In this document: positions 21,006 to 33,227 of the stretch, piece after piece | Layout of the letters: each line of letters begins with the position of its first letter | Numbering within the stretch: position 1 is the stretch's first letter | DNA from: Magicicada septendecula | Taxonomy: Eukaryota; Arthropoda; Insecta; Hemiptera; Cicadidae | NCBI GenBank assembly: GCA_034769895.1 | Contig: JAWRYS010001471.1 | Coordinates: 310,001 to 374,000, forward strand | Reading direction: 5' to 3' | Length of the DNA: 64,000 nt | Program-made: the position numbers and the translations under genes | Notes under the pieces: model-generated | Told to the model about the DNA's origin: nothing | The model's database searches: none | What the model saw: the letters and a program-made list of their open reading frames with translations, nothing else

Positions 21006-21585
21006 TGTTACGACGGTCTACTCGATCGTCGTAGGTACAGTGGAAACAAAATAAGTACAAGACACCAATTAAGTCACTAATCACACCTTTAATTGTTATA
21101 GTAAAACAGTTCGTAATTAACAACACAGTGTCTACAACAAATCAAATGAAATTGTTCATACGCAATAAAATGTCCACTAATATTAAAACACAACTGTATT
21201 ACAATTATACCGTCCGAATATAAAACGCAACACTTCACTAATAACTACTTGAACGTACACCGTAATAACTCGAACCGCTCTGTAAATATCGCACTAATAC
21301 TCTCGAACTGCACAGTCAAAAATCTCGCATTGAACTGAAAACTAAGGCCGCGACGCGATGTATTTATAGTTACGCTCACACACCAGAAGCTTCCAAACTG
21401 CGTCTTATCTCTCGCGAACTACGTAATTGCTGCGGCCTTGACACAGTCCGAGCGCCCGAGCGAAGGCTGGCACAGTCGAGAAAATTCTCGCAAAATGCGT
21501 TTACTAGCACGTACACCACACGCTTACGTCGAGATCTTTCTGGCGCATTCGATAAACGCGTAGATTGTTCTGTGCTGTCGTAGCA
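21006..21585 (-). repeat. element B 5' LTR
   Basis: Mate of 18089-18668; on the minus strand it precedes the gag-pro frame and would hold the promoter. TATTTATAG near 21361 (reverse CTATAAATA) is a plausible TATA box. Confidence 0.93.
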
Positions 21586-21680
21586 ATATGTTACCATCAT
21601 CACTGTTATCAATGAAGCATGTGTGTGCATGTCACTAATGTTTATAACATAACAGTTAAAATTGTTAAACAAAGAACAAC

Positions 21681-21890
21681 CTCTTTTGGCAGCTGATCAG
21701 CTAGTGGTTCTTGTTTCACAGTTTCCTTCTTTATTTCATGCAGGAATCCCTCTTCAGAAGAAAAAGGCTGGTTTATGCAACCTGGCAACTCTTCAATAAT
21801 TCCCTGTTTTATTTCAGCAGCCGGTATAAGTACAACAGATTCTGGAATACCTTCTTTGTCCTTGCCAATCTCTGCTTTCATTACGATATT
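21681..21890 (-). CDS. internal host exon, acidic/SUMO-motif rich (70 codons)
   Basis: A strong acceptor (T-rich tract then ATTTGCAG) precedes AATATCGTAATG, and the exon ends CCAAAAGAG before GTTGTT. It is 210 bp, phase 0 at both ends like its paralogue at 5428-5601, and the flanking introns are related too. The peptide NIVMKAEIGK...DQLPKE carries AEIKQG, EIKKE and TVKQE, the last two fitting hydrophobic-K-x-E SUMO sites. The two exons could be mutually exclusive exons of one gene or single exons of tandem paralogues. Element B inserted about 95 bp beyond the donor side. The protein family is not named with confidence. Confidence 0.65.
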
Positions 21891-23159
21891 CTGCAAATAA
21901 AAAAATGACACAACTTAGTTCAATTATGGCAGTTATGGGAGGTAATCTACAATAATTTTAACAATAATAATAAATGTTTCCTTTTTTCTTTGATTTTTCC
22001 AAGTTTTTTTATACTGTGGATGATGAATTTACACACACACACACATAAAATGGACCACGCACATTCTACTAGTCTATATCAATGGAACATTAGTCTAACC
22101 AAATCAGCTGCACCAAAAATCAATAACATTTTCAGATAATGAATGTCTTCCAGAAAACGTTACACAAATGGCAGCAGCGTACGACATGCATTAGTTTATC
22201 AGAACTGTAGCTATTGATGTTAAATAGACCATTGTTATTAATAAAATCCTTACACTAGTCAACCAATAAGTGATGAAAAGTTTAGCAAGGATCGGTCAAT
22301 AAGTATAGACACAATTTGTAACAGTACATTACAAAACCTATTTTTAGCTGTTGACGAGTGAGTCACAATTACGTACACTAAAAGGAATGTGTAAACAATA
22401 TCGTTGTTTAGGTGCGGCAAAACAGAATTGCGTCTTATGTAATTAAACTGTAAACAAGTGACGTCAGCCAGTCAGCCAACGGCAGCAATGTGTGGCTGAA
22501 ACCAGAAAAAACTGGTTTTTAATTGTGCAGTAAAACAGACAGCGTTGTATAGAACAAAGGAAGCTGAGCTCAGTCTCACCATCGCCAGCAGCCAGTGTAC
22601 ACGTATTTGTTAGTGCCCGCGGGCAGCCAAGGTAGCTCTACCGATCTCAAAAGTTATAAAAACATATAAAATTATACAAATCAGTGAACGGTAGTTTACC
22701 GGACTGTTGGAACATTTTTTTGTATTTTTCATCAAGACCATAGTTATCGGGAAAGTGCACAATTTCCCCCGGGTGGCGCAACTACAGTGATACTCACCGA
22801 TAATCCAGATAAGTAAAAAGACAAAAAATTTAAACAATGAGTGTGCAGAAAGCATTTGGCCAATTGAATTTAATAAATTAATAAATATGAAATAAAAATA
22901 TATACAGAATCAGAGCGAGAGAGAGTGTATGAGAAAGCGAGAGAGAAAAAAGGGGGGTAATACAAAAAGTACTGATTTGCTGTGGTTTATTTATTTATTT
23001 TTTTCGTAATCAAAATGTAATTTGTAGTCAAAAATTACATTTCAATATTTTTTTTGAAATATTGAATAAAATAATAAATTTTTTATTCCGTCAACAGATA
23101 CAATAGCAATATAATAGATAAAATAATACATAAAAAATAAAACAGAACAGCACATAATG
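21891..23159. other. non-coding host sequence
   Basis: It contains a short (AC)n run near 22032, a less AT-rich patch around 22450-22640 with GTGACGTCAGCCAGTCAGCC (a CRE-like TGACGTCA), and a GA-rich stretch at 22910-22960. The CRE-like patch could be a promoter; no downstream gene can be attached to it. The rest is unremarkable. Confidence 0.35.
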
Positions 23160-23584
23160 ACATGCCTAAAGAAAAAGGAAAATATGTACCAATAGAATAT
23201 GGCGAATTATTACATCACATGCTAAAAAATCAATTGAAAAAATAAAACATTGTACTGGCTTCTAAGGCAACTAATAAATTTGAGAACAAACTGAACTTTC
23301 AAAAAAGAGTAGACCATCTGATGAATATGATGGCAGTGGAGTATACAAACTTAATTGTTCTGATTGCTCGCAATTCTATATAGGACAAACTAGTCGTTCA
23401 TTCAAAGTGTGATACAAGGAACACATTCCAAGATCTAAATCAAATGTAAAAAGATCCACTTTCGCTGAACATCTAAGCATAAAGGATCATAACATTAAAA
23501 GTATTAAAGAAAATCTGGACATAATACATCAATGTAAAAAATCACTTAAGTTAGACACCCTTGAACGGTTTGAAATATATAAAG
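23160..23584 (+). pseudogene. Penelope-like element, GIY-YIG endonuclease part (left of insertion)
   Basis: Translated pieces include SGVYKLNCSDCSQFYIGQTS, the GIY-YIG nuclease core (GVYxL...FYIGQT), a decayed SFKVxYKEHI, TFAEHL and SLKLDTLERFEIYK. These are hallmarks of the C-terminal GIY-YIG domain of Penelope-like retroelements. The reverse transcriptase is missing, so the copy is 5'-truncated, and damage including an in-frame stop is present. The sequence stops at AAAG where Gypsy element A begins, and its C-terminal end reappears at 57174. Confidence 0.85.
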
Positions 23585-24621
23585 TGTAACGTTACTGAAC
23601 TATAGGGCTTTGTAAGTTAAATCTTTTCAATATGATTTGCAACCAAGTATGTGTGGTGAATTGACATTTGCATCGAGACTGGTACGGCTTGGCCCAGGAA
23701 TGTGAAATTGGTAACGAGGGGGCGTATGCGCCTCCACACGCGCACTCAGGCGGTGAACGTTCTCACGCTAACGGCATGAACAGGTACATACTTTCGCGCT
23801 GTATGCGCACAAAACACTGTCTGTTGCATCCCAGCAAGTGAACCGCGCGGTTCTCCGTAAAAGGATCGTGGGCCTAAACTTATTAAAACTTCCAAAATAT
23901 GGACTAGAAAGTGATACAAATAAAGGTAGAAGCAGTGCTAATTCAATGAAGTAATAATTTTAAAACGCAGATGTTTTTTGGACAGAACACAGCGAAAGTT
24001 TAAAGTGAGAATGTGACTAAATTTTAATTATGAAAACTTTTTTGGACGAAACAGTAAACCATCAAAACGACAGAACCACAACACTCGGCGTCTGGACCCA
24101 CATTAAGGAAGTAGCCACACGTAAATCCATTTTAATTGATTATAACATTTTTTTTGTAAATGAGCTCATTAACATAAATGGGGTGTAACGGAATGAGTGT
24201 GTGTGTGAGCAAAAAGCTGGGTTGTCTTTAATTAATTTGTTAATAATATAATCTAGATATATAAGGAGTAAACTATGTTAAAATTTGTTGTTGGTTAAAA
24301 GGGGCTTCACCTCAATATTGAATATACAGTAGTTTAATTTAAATGTTGGAGAATCGAGTGAGAAGTCAAAATTGTAGTTGATTAGAAAAAAAGGAGAACA
24401 AAGAATGTCACAACATAAAATAATAAATTAATATTTTATTTCACTTGATATATGTGCGTTAGAATAATCATTTCAAGTACCTAATTTCATTTTCTGTGCT
24501 GGTAAATTCGCTATACGAAATAGGGTTACACCACTAGACGATCTGGCCAGAGAGTTGACAAATTAAAGGTAAGTTGGGAGTTTGTGATTTATTAATTATA
24601 TAAAAAATATAAAACACGACA
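23585..24621 (+). repeat. element A 5' LTR
   Basis: 1037 bp. It contains a GC-rich CACACGCGCACTCAGGCGG stretch near 23740 and a GTAAGT-like splice donor near 24570 that the 3' LTR shares. Confidence 0.9.
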
Positions 24622-24623
24622 AA

Positions 24624-24649
24624 TGGTGTGGCGTGACCAGGATTTGGAA
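24624..24649 (+). other. element A primer-binding site
   Basis: TGGTGTGGCGTGACCAGGAT lies two bases after the LTR. It partly resembles the complement of a tRNA-His 3' end including its T-arm (GTGACCAGGAT), but with extra bases, so the tRNA assignment is tentative. Confidence 0.65.
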
Positions 24650-25763
24650 TAAATAGTATATTTATTCCAAATTGGCCTATTTTAAAGCACAGAGAATGGA
24701 ATAGGGTTGGTGGAAGCCGAAAATAACTTACGTAAAATTTATGTAACATACGCAAAATAAAATTACGAGGTGTTGATCAATTGTGCATGTTAGATTACAA
24801 GTAAAATTTAATAAGTATTTAATAGAACAGTAAAATAGAACAATAAGAATGTCTGATAACGAAAAAGAAATTAATTTGATAGACTCGGTTATGAGTGAGA
24901 GTGGCCTTGGGTCAATGAACCCGTCACCGAGTGTGAGTGAATTAAGTCGGCCAATGCCAACAGCTGACTTGAGCATTGAATCAGTAACTAACACTGACCT
25001 AACCGAATCAATTATAATCAATAATGCAGAAGCAAAATCTACTCCTGTAGTGACAAAAACAAAAGAAAAAGAATGGTCAATGGACGATATCATGAATTTT
25101 ATAAACGTTTTGATAGTAGTGACGAAAAGTTTGATAGTAAATTTGATAAATTGAATAATGAAATTAAAGAAATAAAGAGTAGTTTCGAAGTACAGAATAA
25201 CAAATTTGATGAGTTAAGAAGCGAATTACATGAACAAAAATTAAAATGTGAAGGGAATTTCAATGAATTAAAAAAGCAAAATAATGAATTAAAAAACGAT
25301 ATTAATGAAATAAATAAGCGTAGTGAAAGTACTAATGAAGAGTTTGCCAATAAGTTTAACGAATTAGATACCAAGCTAGATAGTTCAATCAAGAATATAG
25401 ATATTAAAATCAATGAAATAGATGATAGAATGACAGAGAAGATTAACAAACAAATATATGAGATAACAGAGAATGTCGAGACCAAAATAAATGAATGTAA
25501 TGCTACCAGTGAATATAAAGTTAATTGTGCTATTAATACAATAGAAAATAATCACCGTAAAATAAGTGAGGTAGAGAATAGTTGTAAACTTGAATTTAAA
25601 ACAATACAAAATACAATAAGTAACCTTGAATCTGATAATTACAATAGATTTACAAATGTTGAAAAGAATATTATGAATGTAAAAAATGAATTGAGTATGG
25701 CTATCAGCCAACCAGTAAATACTGTTACCGAACGAGTCATTATGACTCGCGACGTAAGCAGTG

Positions 25764-26979
25764 TGTTAAGTTACTTTTATTTGTAATAAATAAATAATAT
25801 ATCTGATAATTATGTATTTGTATTTTATTGTATTTGCATAATATACACCACACATCCGGTGGAAACAAGTGCTCGGTTTATCAATGTAAATTAGGCTTTT
25901 CGGGTCCAGAGTTGCGTTAAGTGAAAAGACAGAGGTAGTAAGGTTTTCGAAATAACCATTCAAATAACATATGGTAAACAGATTAATTTTATTTATTTCA
26001 GTGCCTAAATGCTACAAACAATTGGAGTCATTAGACGACTGACAAATTCCAAAATGGTGGCTACATTACTTCCGCCTTTCACCATGCATTTAATTCTATA
26101 TACTCTTGTTTTCTTTAGAAATAATTCTTTTATCAAACTTATTTACGGCAGTTAAACCTTCAAAAGTGTTATTTGTTTCTTTGATATTGATAATTAATCT
26201 ATAATTCACCACAAACCAACGCCTCAGATATGGTTTATTTAAAGCTGGCCAACTCTCACTTTCACACTCTCACTCAAACCATTCATACTATGACACTGAA
26301 TACATTGATTACTTGTTATAATTAGAGCTCATTTTCTGCTTTAAATTTAGAAAAAGAATTTAAAAGGGCTTTCCTGAATTGATGCGGCGTCGACTGTCCT
26401 CAGCAGATTCCCATGTTGGCTGGCAGATGTTCGGCCGTACTTTTCACTGTGTTTTTTAGTGCACTGAATTTACTCTTTTCTACATTGTTGTCCACTGATG
26501 TTAATTTACTGGTATGACTACATTTTTAAAACAATTTTTGCATTTTTATGGCAAAACTGCCAGCTACACTGTTTGAGCGTGTGTGCTCTCTAAGTTGTTA
26601 CTGAAGACTGGGGGCGAGTTAGACATAATTGTTATGTAAGTGGTCGTGCACCTGACGTCACCGTCTATTGTTTTCCAGCCACCGCCCTGGTTAATACGTA
26701 TTTGATTGTATGTCGTCAGCGTTTAATGACGATATGGCTTTGTGGACCAATGAACGTTCATATTGTTAGTTCGTTTTCACATACGCCGCCATTATACATA
26801 TTAACTCCGCTCGTCCAACGGTGACCTTGGATTCACTCCTCTCTTGTCGAATATGCGTATTTATTGGGACTTGGGTAAAACTAACCTAGCCCTGGTTGAC
26901 ACTCATGATCAGAATAAAAATACAATGTAAGATTCCTTAATCCCATTATTATGGTAATAGGTATTTCTGTACTGTCACA
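25764..26979 (-). repeat. solo LTR inside element A gag
   Basis: 1216 bp bounded by TGTTAAG and GTCACA, flanked by AGTG on both sides (25760-25763, 26980-26983). On the minus strand it reads TGTGACAGTACAG...CTTAACA, and its terminal part has a CAACTCTGG motif like that of the D-type LTRs, so minus orientation is preferred. It is a product of LTR-LTR recombination. Confidence 0.78.
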
Positions 26980-27591
26980 AGTGAAGTCGAATTAGAACCT
27001 TTTAGTTGTGACAATAGGAGAGTACACCCAATGCAATTCCTAAATAGAGTGATGGAGTTTAACAAATTTAATACCAGTAGTTGGAAAGTACAGCTGTTAA
27101 AGATTTTAAAATGTTTCAAGGGTAGTTCGGAGATATGGGCCGAGGTACACAAAACAGAGTGGGGGTGTTTTGAAAGTTTCGAGGCCGCATTCAGAAATAA
27201 ATATTAGTCTGAAGAACACCAAGAATTGTTGCGTAGCAGAATTATGGGAACTGGAAATTTTGGGGGACCCAATAATAACATAACGGGGTATGTAATGAAA
27301 ATATTTAGTGAGGCGAAGTACCTAGAACCGCCATTGCCATTCAGGTCCTTCGTGAGGCATATAAGTAAGCACTTGCCAAGGGAGGTGCAGATAACATTGA
27401 TGACGCGGGAGGTATCAACTATCAGCGAGTTAGAAAGTGTTTTAGATGTGTTCCAGAGCATACGAGACCAAGAAATAAGTCGTCGTCACAACCAACCGCA
27501 TATGAGCAATGGAGGGAACCATGGACCGCAGAGGGGACCGCCACATGGACAGGCATACCCCAGACGAGAACAAAATAATCGAGGCCCAATG

Positions 27592-27651
27592 TGGAGTTGT
27601 CCGACGTGCTCGCATGAAAATTATGCCTCGCAACATTTTTGTTTTAGATGT
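27592..27651 (+). other. RanBP2-type zinc finger in element A gag
   Basis: WSCPTCSHENYASQHFCFRC fits W-x-C-x2-C-x3-N-x6-C-x2-C exactly. In cellular proteins this fold binds single-stranded RNA or ubiquitin. It occupies the nucleocapsid position. Confidence 0.85.
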
Positions 27652-27839
27652 AGGAGAGAGAGAACTGGTCAGCTACAGGGAACACAACCCAAGCAGAATA
27701 ACCATGCATACCAGAGAAGGAGAGAGAGCCAAGGAGGAGCGCCGAGAGGTAACGAACATGGGAAACCTGTGAACCGGAGCGGAGGTGGATACAACCCAGG
27801 GGTGGCGAGCACGTCTGCGGTAGACAATGGAGAAGACCA

Positions 27840-30800
27840 TTGTCGACGGAAGATTCTGGGGTCCAAGTAAATGTCAGCTACCAAAACAACATCATTATAA
27901 CAGATTTGTCTGAGGAGTTAATGGAGGAAGACGATGTCGAAGCAATTAGATGGGAGAATGGATTAACAGAGGTGAAGATCAACATTGAAGGTAAGGAGAT
28001 AAAAACTTTAATAGATACCGATAGTGAAGTCTCGGTTATTTCCGAACACACATTAGATGAATTGAAAGAATTAAACAAAAATATTCCATCTTTGCCAGTT
28101 GCGGGAGTGACTATTGTAGGTAGTACGGGTGTCATGAGTAAAAGAGTCACTAAACAACTACATTTGAATATGATAATTAATGGGGTAGGGTACGATAATA
28201 CATTTCTAGTCGTACGTGGATTAAACCTTGAGGTTATTTTGGGGAATGATTTTTTGATTAAACATAAGGCGGTGATTGATTTTCAGAAACGGGTATTAGA
28301 GTTAAACAATGTAATAGAACCAGTTCGGATTAATTTTGAGCGGGTAGTAGATGAGGTAAGAATTTCGGGTGTTAGGGTGATACATAATCGGGTTAATAAA
28401 CAAGAAGTGGAAATTAGTATGAATGTATGTAGTGAGAGTGAAATAGAGGGGGATGAAAGTGTAGAGCAAGTATGGGCTGAAAGAGCACTTAAATTGTGTA
28501 GTGAGGGTGGCGTAGTAGGGAGTTCTCAACGTGAATCATTGTGGCGGGTAGTAGAGGATTTTAGAGGAGTGTTTGCCGATGTACCAGGGAGGGCAAGAAA
28601 CTATGAATGTGAATTGAAAGTACGGGAACACACGCCTTTTGTGCAGAGAAGTTATCCAGTGCCTTTTTCTAAGCGGAAAGCAGTTAAGATAGAATTAGAC
28701 TGAATGATGGAGGGATATAATAGAGAAATCAGTGTCACCCTATTCAAACCCTTTAGTTGTTGTTATTAAAAAGGATGGTAAAGTGCGGTTATGTTTAGAT
28801 GCACGCAGAATAAATCAGATTATTATTCCTGATCGGGAGTCACCCGAACCCATGGACGAAATTTTTCAGAAGTTCAGCGGAGTTAAATATATGACTTCAT
28901 TAGACTTAACCGCGGGTTACTGGCAGGTCCCGTTAGCGATAGAGAGTAGAAAATACACTGCTTTTTTGTTTAATGGTAAAAATTACCAATTCAAACGACT
29001 ACCTTTCAGACTCAACACTAGTGTGGCTAGTTTTATAAAATGTTTAGATGAGATTTTGCAACCGAAGGACTTATAGTTTTTAACTGTGTACGTAGATGAT
29101 ATTTTAATAGCTTCAAGAACATTATCAGAACATACTGAACATTTGGAATATGTACTAGATAGGTTACAAAGAGGGGGTTTAACCGTAAACTGGGAGAAAT
29201 CAAAATTTTTACAGCAAGAAATACATTTTTTGGGTTTCATTATTTCACCTGACGGAATTCGAGCTAACCCCGAAAAAGTAGAAGCAATAATGACATTCCC
29301 TGAACCTAAAAATATTAAACAATTGAAAAGTTTTTGGGCTTATGTAACTTTTATAGGAAATTTCAGAAAAATTATGCGCAAGTAACCTCTAAATTAAGTG
29401 CGGTATTACAAAACAATAGACAATGGAGATGGAGAGAGGCGGAAAGAGTTACTTTTAACGAAATTAAAGAAAAGTTTATAGGTATGATAATGATGAACCA
29501 TCCTGATTTTCAGCAAAAATTTTATTTACAGACGGATGCCAGCAACATAGCCCTCGGCGCAGAACTATACCAGGAGGGTGAGGATAAGGAACACCGGACG
29601 ATCGCTTTTGCCAGCCGGACTTTGTTAGCAGCGGAGAGGGAGCTGTTAAGTCTACAACCACAGAGAAGGAGCTGTTAAGTATTGTTTTTGCAGTGAACAA
29701 ATTCTGTACATACCTTCTAGGGAACCAGGCCATCATCAGGACAGATCACAAGGCATTATCGTTTTTAAACACTTGCAAATTGACTCATAGCAGATTAACC
29801 AGGTGGGTGTTAGCATTACAAGAATATCACTTTTCATGGGAGTATATTAAGGGGACAGATAATAAAGTACCAGACACTCTTTCTAGAGTAGATGTCATAG
29901 GGAATAAAACAGGGAGGGATCTTAAGGAAATAGAGATTTTTCGGTTAACAAGGGAAGATAGAATTTTTGGTGAGGAATTAAGGGAGATTAAAAACCTACA
30001 ACGATTAGAAAATAAATTGGGTAAAATAATCGCTAGTTTAGAAGCCGATGTAAATGGGTCTGAATATGACACATATTTCCAAATATATCAGGGAATTCTA
30101 TTCAAGAAAGTAGAGGGGGGTGAACATGATTGGAGGTTGGTTGTACCGGAAGAATTGATAGATAAAATTATTTGGGATTGTCATGTAAGATATGGGCATT
30201 TTGGGGCGAAAAAGTGTACGAATGTGTTAAAAGAATCTTGTGTTTTTAAGAATATGGAGAGGCGAGTTAGAAGGTTGTTAAGAGTATGCGATTTGTGTCA
30301 GAGGTCAAAAGTAGTGAATTGTAGGGTAGAAGGGGAGATGAATTATGTTAAAGTGGAAAAACCATTTGACTTAGTGGCTGTAGATTTGTATGGGCCATTG
30401 CCCAAAGGTAGAGATGGAGTAGTGTATGTTTTTGTGGTTTTGGACACTTTTTCTAAGTTTGTTAGGTTGTACAGCGTGAAGAGAGCTACGAGCCAGGTGC
30501 TGAGTGAAAATATCACCAAAGATTATATGATAAACGTAGGTAAGCCAAAGATAATTTTATCCGATCACGGACCCCAATTCATCAGCGGTAAGTGGAGACA
30601 GACTCTTGGCTGGGAAGGCATCATGCCCAAGCATACGGCAGTATACTATCCACAGTCGAACCAGGCAGAGCGGGTGATGAGAGAAATCGGGAGGATATTT
30701 CGGGCGTATTGTCACGCCAAACATATGGAATGGCCTTTGTACGTGAAGAAAGTAGAAGACTGGTTAAATAGTACTACCCAAGAATCTACAGGGTTTACGC

Positions 30801-31192
30801 CATATGAACTAATAAAGGGAAATAGACCACCTAGGATATTAGAACAACTTTTTGAGTATCCACCGGAAGAACAGACCATCGACAGAAATGTAAAAATCCA
30901 GCTAGCGAACGAGAGTCTACTCACCAAAGGGGAGAGGAGAAAACGGCGACATGACGAAAAGGGTAAGTGGACTAAATATGAAGTAGGACAACTAGTATTG
31001 GTAAGGCGACATGATTTGTCTAGTACACAAGAGAAAGAAATCAAAAAGTTTTTCCTGTTATATGAAGGACCCTATGAAATAGTGGAAATAAAGATGAATA
31101 ATGCTTATGTGTTACGAAACCAAACGACGCAGGAGATAGTGGGTACACAGAATGCTACGAATTGGAAATTATATTGGTCAAAAAGAACTTGA
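27840..31192 (+). pseudogene. element A pol region (fossil): protease, RT, RNase H, integrase
   Basis: Domains in order: a retropepsin-like protease near 28.0 kb; reverse transcriptase from about 28.65 kb with SLDLTAGYWQVPL and YVDDILIAS; RNase H from about 29.5 kb (FYLQTDASNIALGAELY). The integrase has an HHCC zinc domain near 30.2 kb, a DDE core (VAVDLYGPLP, LSDHGPQF) and a GPY/F-type tail (FFLLYEGPYEIVE). The order RT-RH-IN places it in Ty3/Gypsy. It is close to element D. The region is broken in several places, though the integrase part is long and open. Confidence 0.88.
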
Positions 31193-31868
31193 AATTTAAT
31201 ATGTTTTGTTTGTTTTCAGAAGGGACTCTCCCCCATTTTCGGGTGGTCACGAACTTACCAATCCTGATCGTGGATTTTGGCACTTTGGAGGCGGACCATG
31301 GTTGGCGGAAATTCCTTCGGGTGGTGAAAGCGACGATGGTCCGGCTCCACAAAATTGGTAACAAGTAGAAATTTAACGATATTATTGAATGGGGAGGGGG
31401 ACCCCTAAGGTACGTGTAGATAAACTTTGTACACACAAGGTGCATAAAATAAGCACCATCCCACATACCGACATTGCCTAAAGGAGTGTACTAAGACAAA
31501 AGTAATGCAAGGCAATATTTGAAGTCAAATTCACCAGTGTCATTTGCAAATTCAAAAAATTAGCAAATGACAGCAGTTTCAGAGTATTCAAAAAAGATGG
31601 GTTTTGTGGAGATGGGATTGGCGATGATCAGATGGCGGGTTTGGATAAATGGGAGAGTAAATTTTGTATTGCAATTAATGCAAGGCAATGTAATTCAGTG
31701 GTAGAAAAAGGGGAACGTGAATTCACGTAGTGTGTCTGGCCATCGCCTACCCCATCTCAACAAATCCCCACCTTTTCGGGCGATTACAGCTTCATTAACA
31801 ATGAAGATAATAATTAGTTGCTAAGTGTAAATAATTGTCACTGTATAATTCGGAATGTTTATAAGTTT
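31193..31868 (+). other. element A 3' non-coding, with first copy of conserved block
   Basis: At 31225-31370 a diverged version of the 3' block appears (CATTTTCGGGTGGTCACGAA, GACCATGGTTGGCGGAAATT). Another start-like phrase, CCCCACCTTTTCGGGCGATT, occurs near 31766. No env-like frame is seen. Confidence 0.45.
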
Positions 31869-33002
31869 TGTGCTATTTTTTATTTATTAATACATTTTAA
31901 ATCACAAAATTTTATTCATATTCCACTTACCTCTAAAATCTTCTACGGCCCAGAGTTCGTCACACGAACGTAGAAATGCAAATATGATTTCAAGGTTGTG
32001 TTAATAACAGACGCAACTCGCATTTGTAAAGAGAAACAAATTAAATTTTATTTTATCCTTTAAATTTTCCAAACTTCAAATTATTTTTTGTTCATTCTTG
32101 TATCTCTTAAATCAGTTTATTACCTCTAGCAAAATTTGAAATAAATACAACTTTCTTCAAATATTTACGACATTGTCTGATACAACTAAAATCTTACCTT
32201 AACGAAAGCAGCCCAGCCTGCTCGCACACACATTCATTCCATTACAAAAATAAAATAAACCCCCTTTTTATTTATTTAAAACATTGTTGACTACATTACG
32301 TAACACTCTTGCCGGCAACGTGGGGTTTCTCCGACCCCGTGGCTTCTCACTTGTAAATTTAGTTCTAGGTCCAAAACAGTTTATAATTTACTTTTCTTCT
32401 GCCAAAAACCGTACGCACTTCTTCATTTTGAATAACTGAACTCACTCTTACTTGATATTGAAAAAATTTATTAATGAGCCCTGTTTGGCGGCTGCCTGCG
32501 CAGGCGAGCGTTGATGAGGTACTGGGAAGAGCGTTCATCAAGTCCCCACCAACTAGATTTCTTTCAGACAAGGCGGAAAGCAATGCCTTATGCGTTAAAA
32601 TCATAGCTGTGGCACATTTAACAAGTGCTAACTCCCGTGTGCTGGACGTTGGCGAAATTACACTGCCATTGGTTTACGTCACTGGAGTAGGCGTGACCTA
32701 CAATTGTGTTTCCGTCACCTCTGAAGCACGTGGCGAAAAATATCGTCTCTGGGCCATATTGTTTTACCAACTCGGCGTCGTTTAGGCGCTCCGCAGATGT
32801 TGGTGCGTTAGGGCGCAATACACCGTACTACAATTCTGAGAATTGCACTGTTGTGTGCAATACGACACATTCCATTGTAATTGCTTCATCACAGCTCCTT
32901 TGTTCGCTACGATTTAGATTCAACATGTGACTGGCCACGCATATGAAATGAATTGTTACAAATATTTAATAAAATAAAACCCCTCCCTTTTGCCCCGTTA
33001 CA
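31869..33002 (-). repeat. solo LTR in element A 3' region
   Basis: 1134 bp, on the minus strand starting TGTAACGGGGCAAAAGGG and ending ATAGCACA, flanked by GTTT (31865-31868, 33003-33006). Its start and end regions resemble the 5' LTR of element D (TGTAATGGGGCGAA...; GxACTCTGG...AGGTxxGTGGA), so it belongs to a D-related family. Confidence 0.8.
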
Positions 33003-33006
33003 GTTT

Positions 33007-33227
33007 GAGGCTATGACACTAGTCGTATTTTTATTTTAAGTAAATAATTGACCATATATAAATATGAACTTAAGAGTGCGATTTAAATAAAATAAAATGT
33101 TTGAATAATAAGTTTTAAAAGAGTTTCAGACTTTATCATTTTAAATGATAAATTTGGTGTAACAATAATGGTTTTACTTTTTGTGAATTGTAGTAGCAAT
33201 GTAATTATAAACGAATTGTATGTCTTT
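33007..33227 (+). other. element A 3' non-coding sequence
   Basis: AT-rich, nothing recognised apart from belonging to the interior of A. Confidence 0.4.

Larger units (their letters stand above)
18089..21585 (-). mobile_element. young LTR element B, gag-pro only (fossil)
   Basis: Two 580-bp LTRs (18089-18668, 21006-21585) starting TGTTACGACGG and ending GTCGTAGCA in plus orientation differ at about five positions by eye. ATAT flanks both sides (18085-18088, 21586-21589). A primer-binding site and a polypurine tract are in the right places for minus-strand reading. The 2.3-kb interior carries one long gag-protease frame and no reverse transcriptase, RNase H or integrase. It looks whole as a short element, recently inserted, dependent on enzymes from elsewhere. 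Family: Ty3/Gypsy-like, from gag and protease. Confidence 0.9.
24849..27870 (+). pseudogene. element A gag region (fossil), split by a solo LTR
   Basis: The first part encodes a long heptad-like coiled coil rich in Asn, Lys, Glu and Asp. After the solo LTR a capsid-like part follows (VHPMQFLNRV, then LPFRSFVRHISKHLP), near-identical in layout to element D. The C-terminal region is Gly/Arg/Gln-rich and contains a RanBP2-type zinc finger at 27592-27651. It is broken. Confidence 0.8.

Noticed and set aside
24849-25786. Possible host coiled-coil protein
   Set aside because: Asn/Lys/Glu coiled coil is the N-terminal gag of element A: same position after the primer site as in element D and followed by the same capsid-like part.
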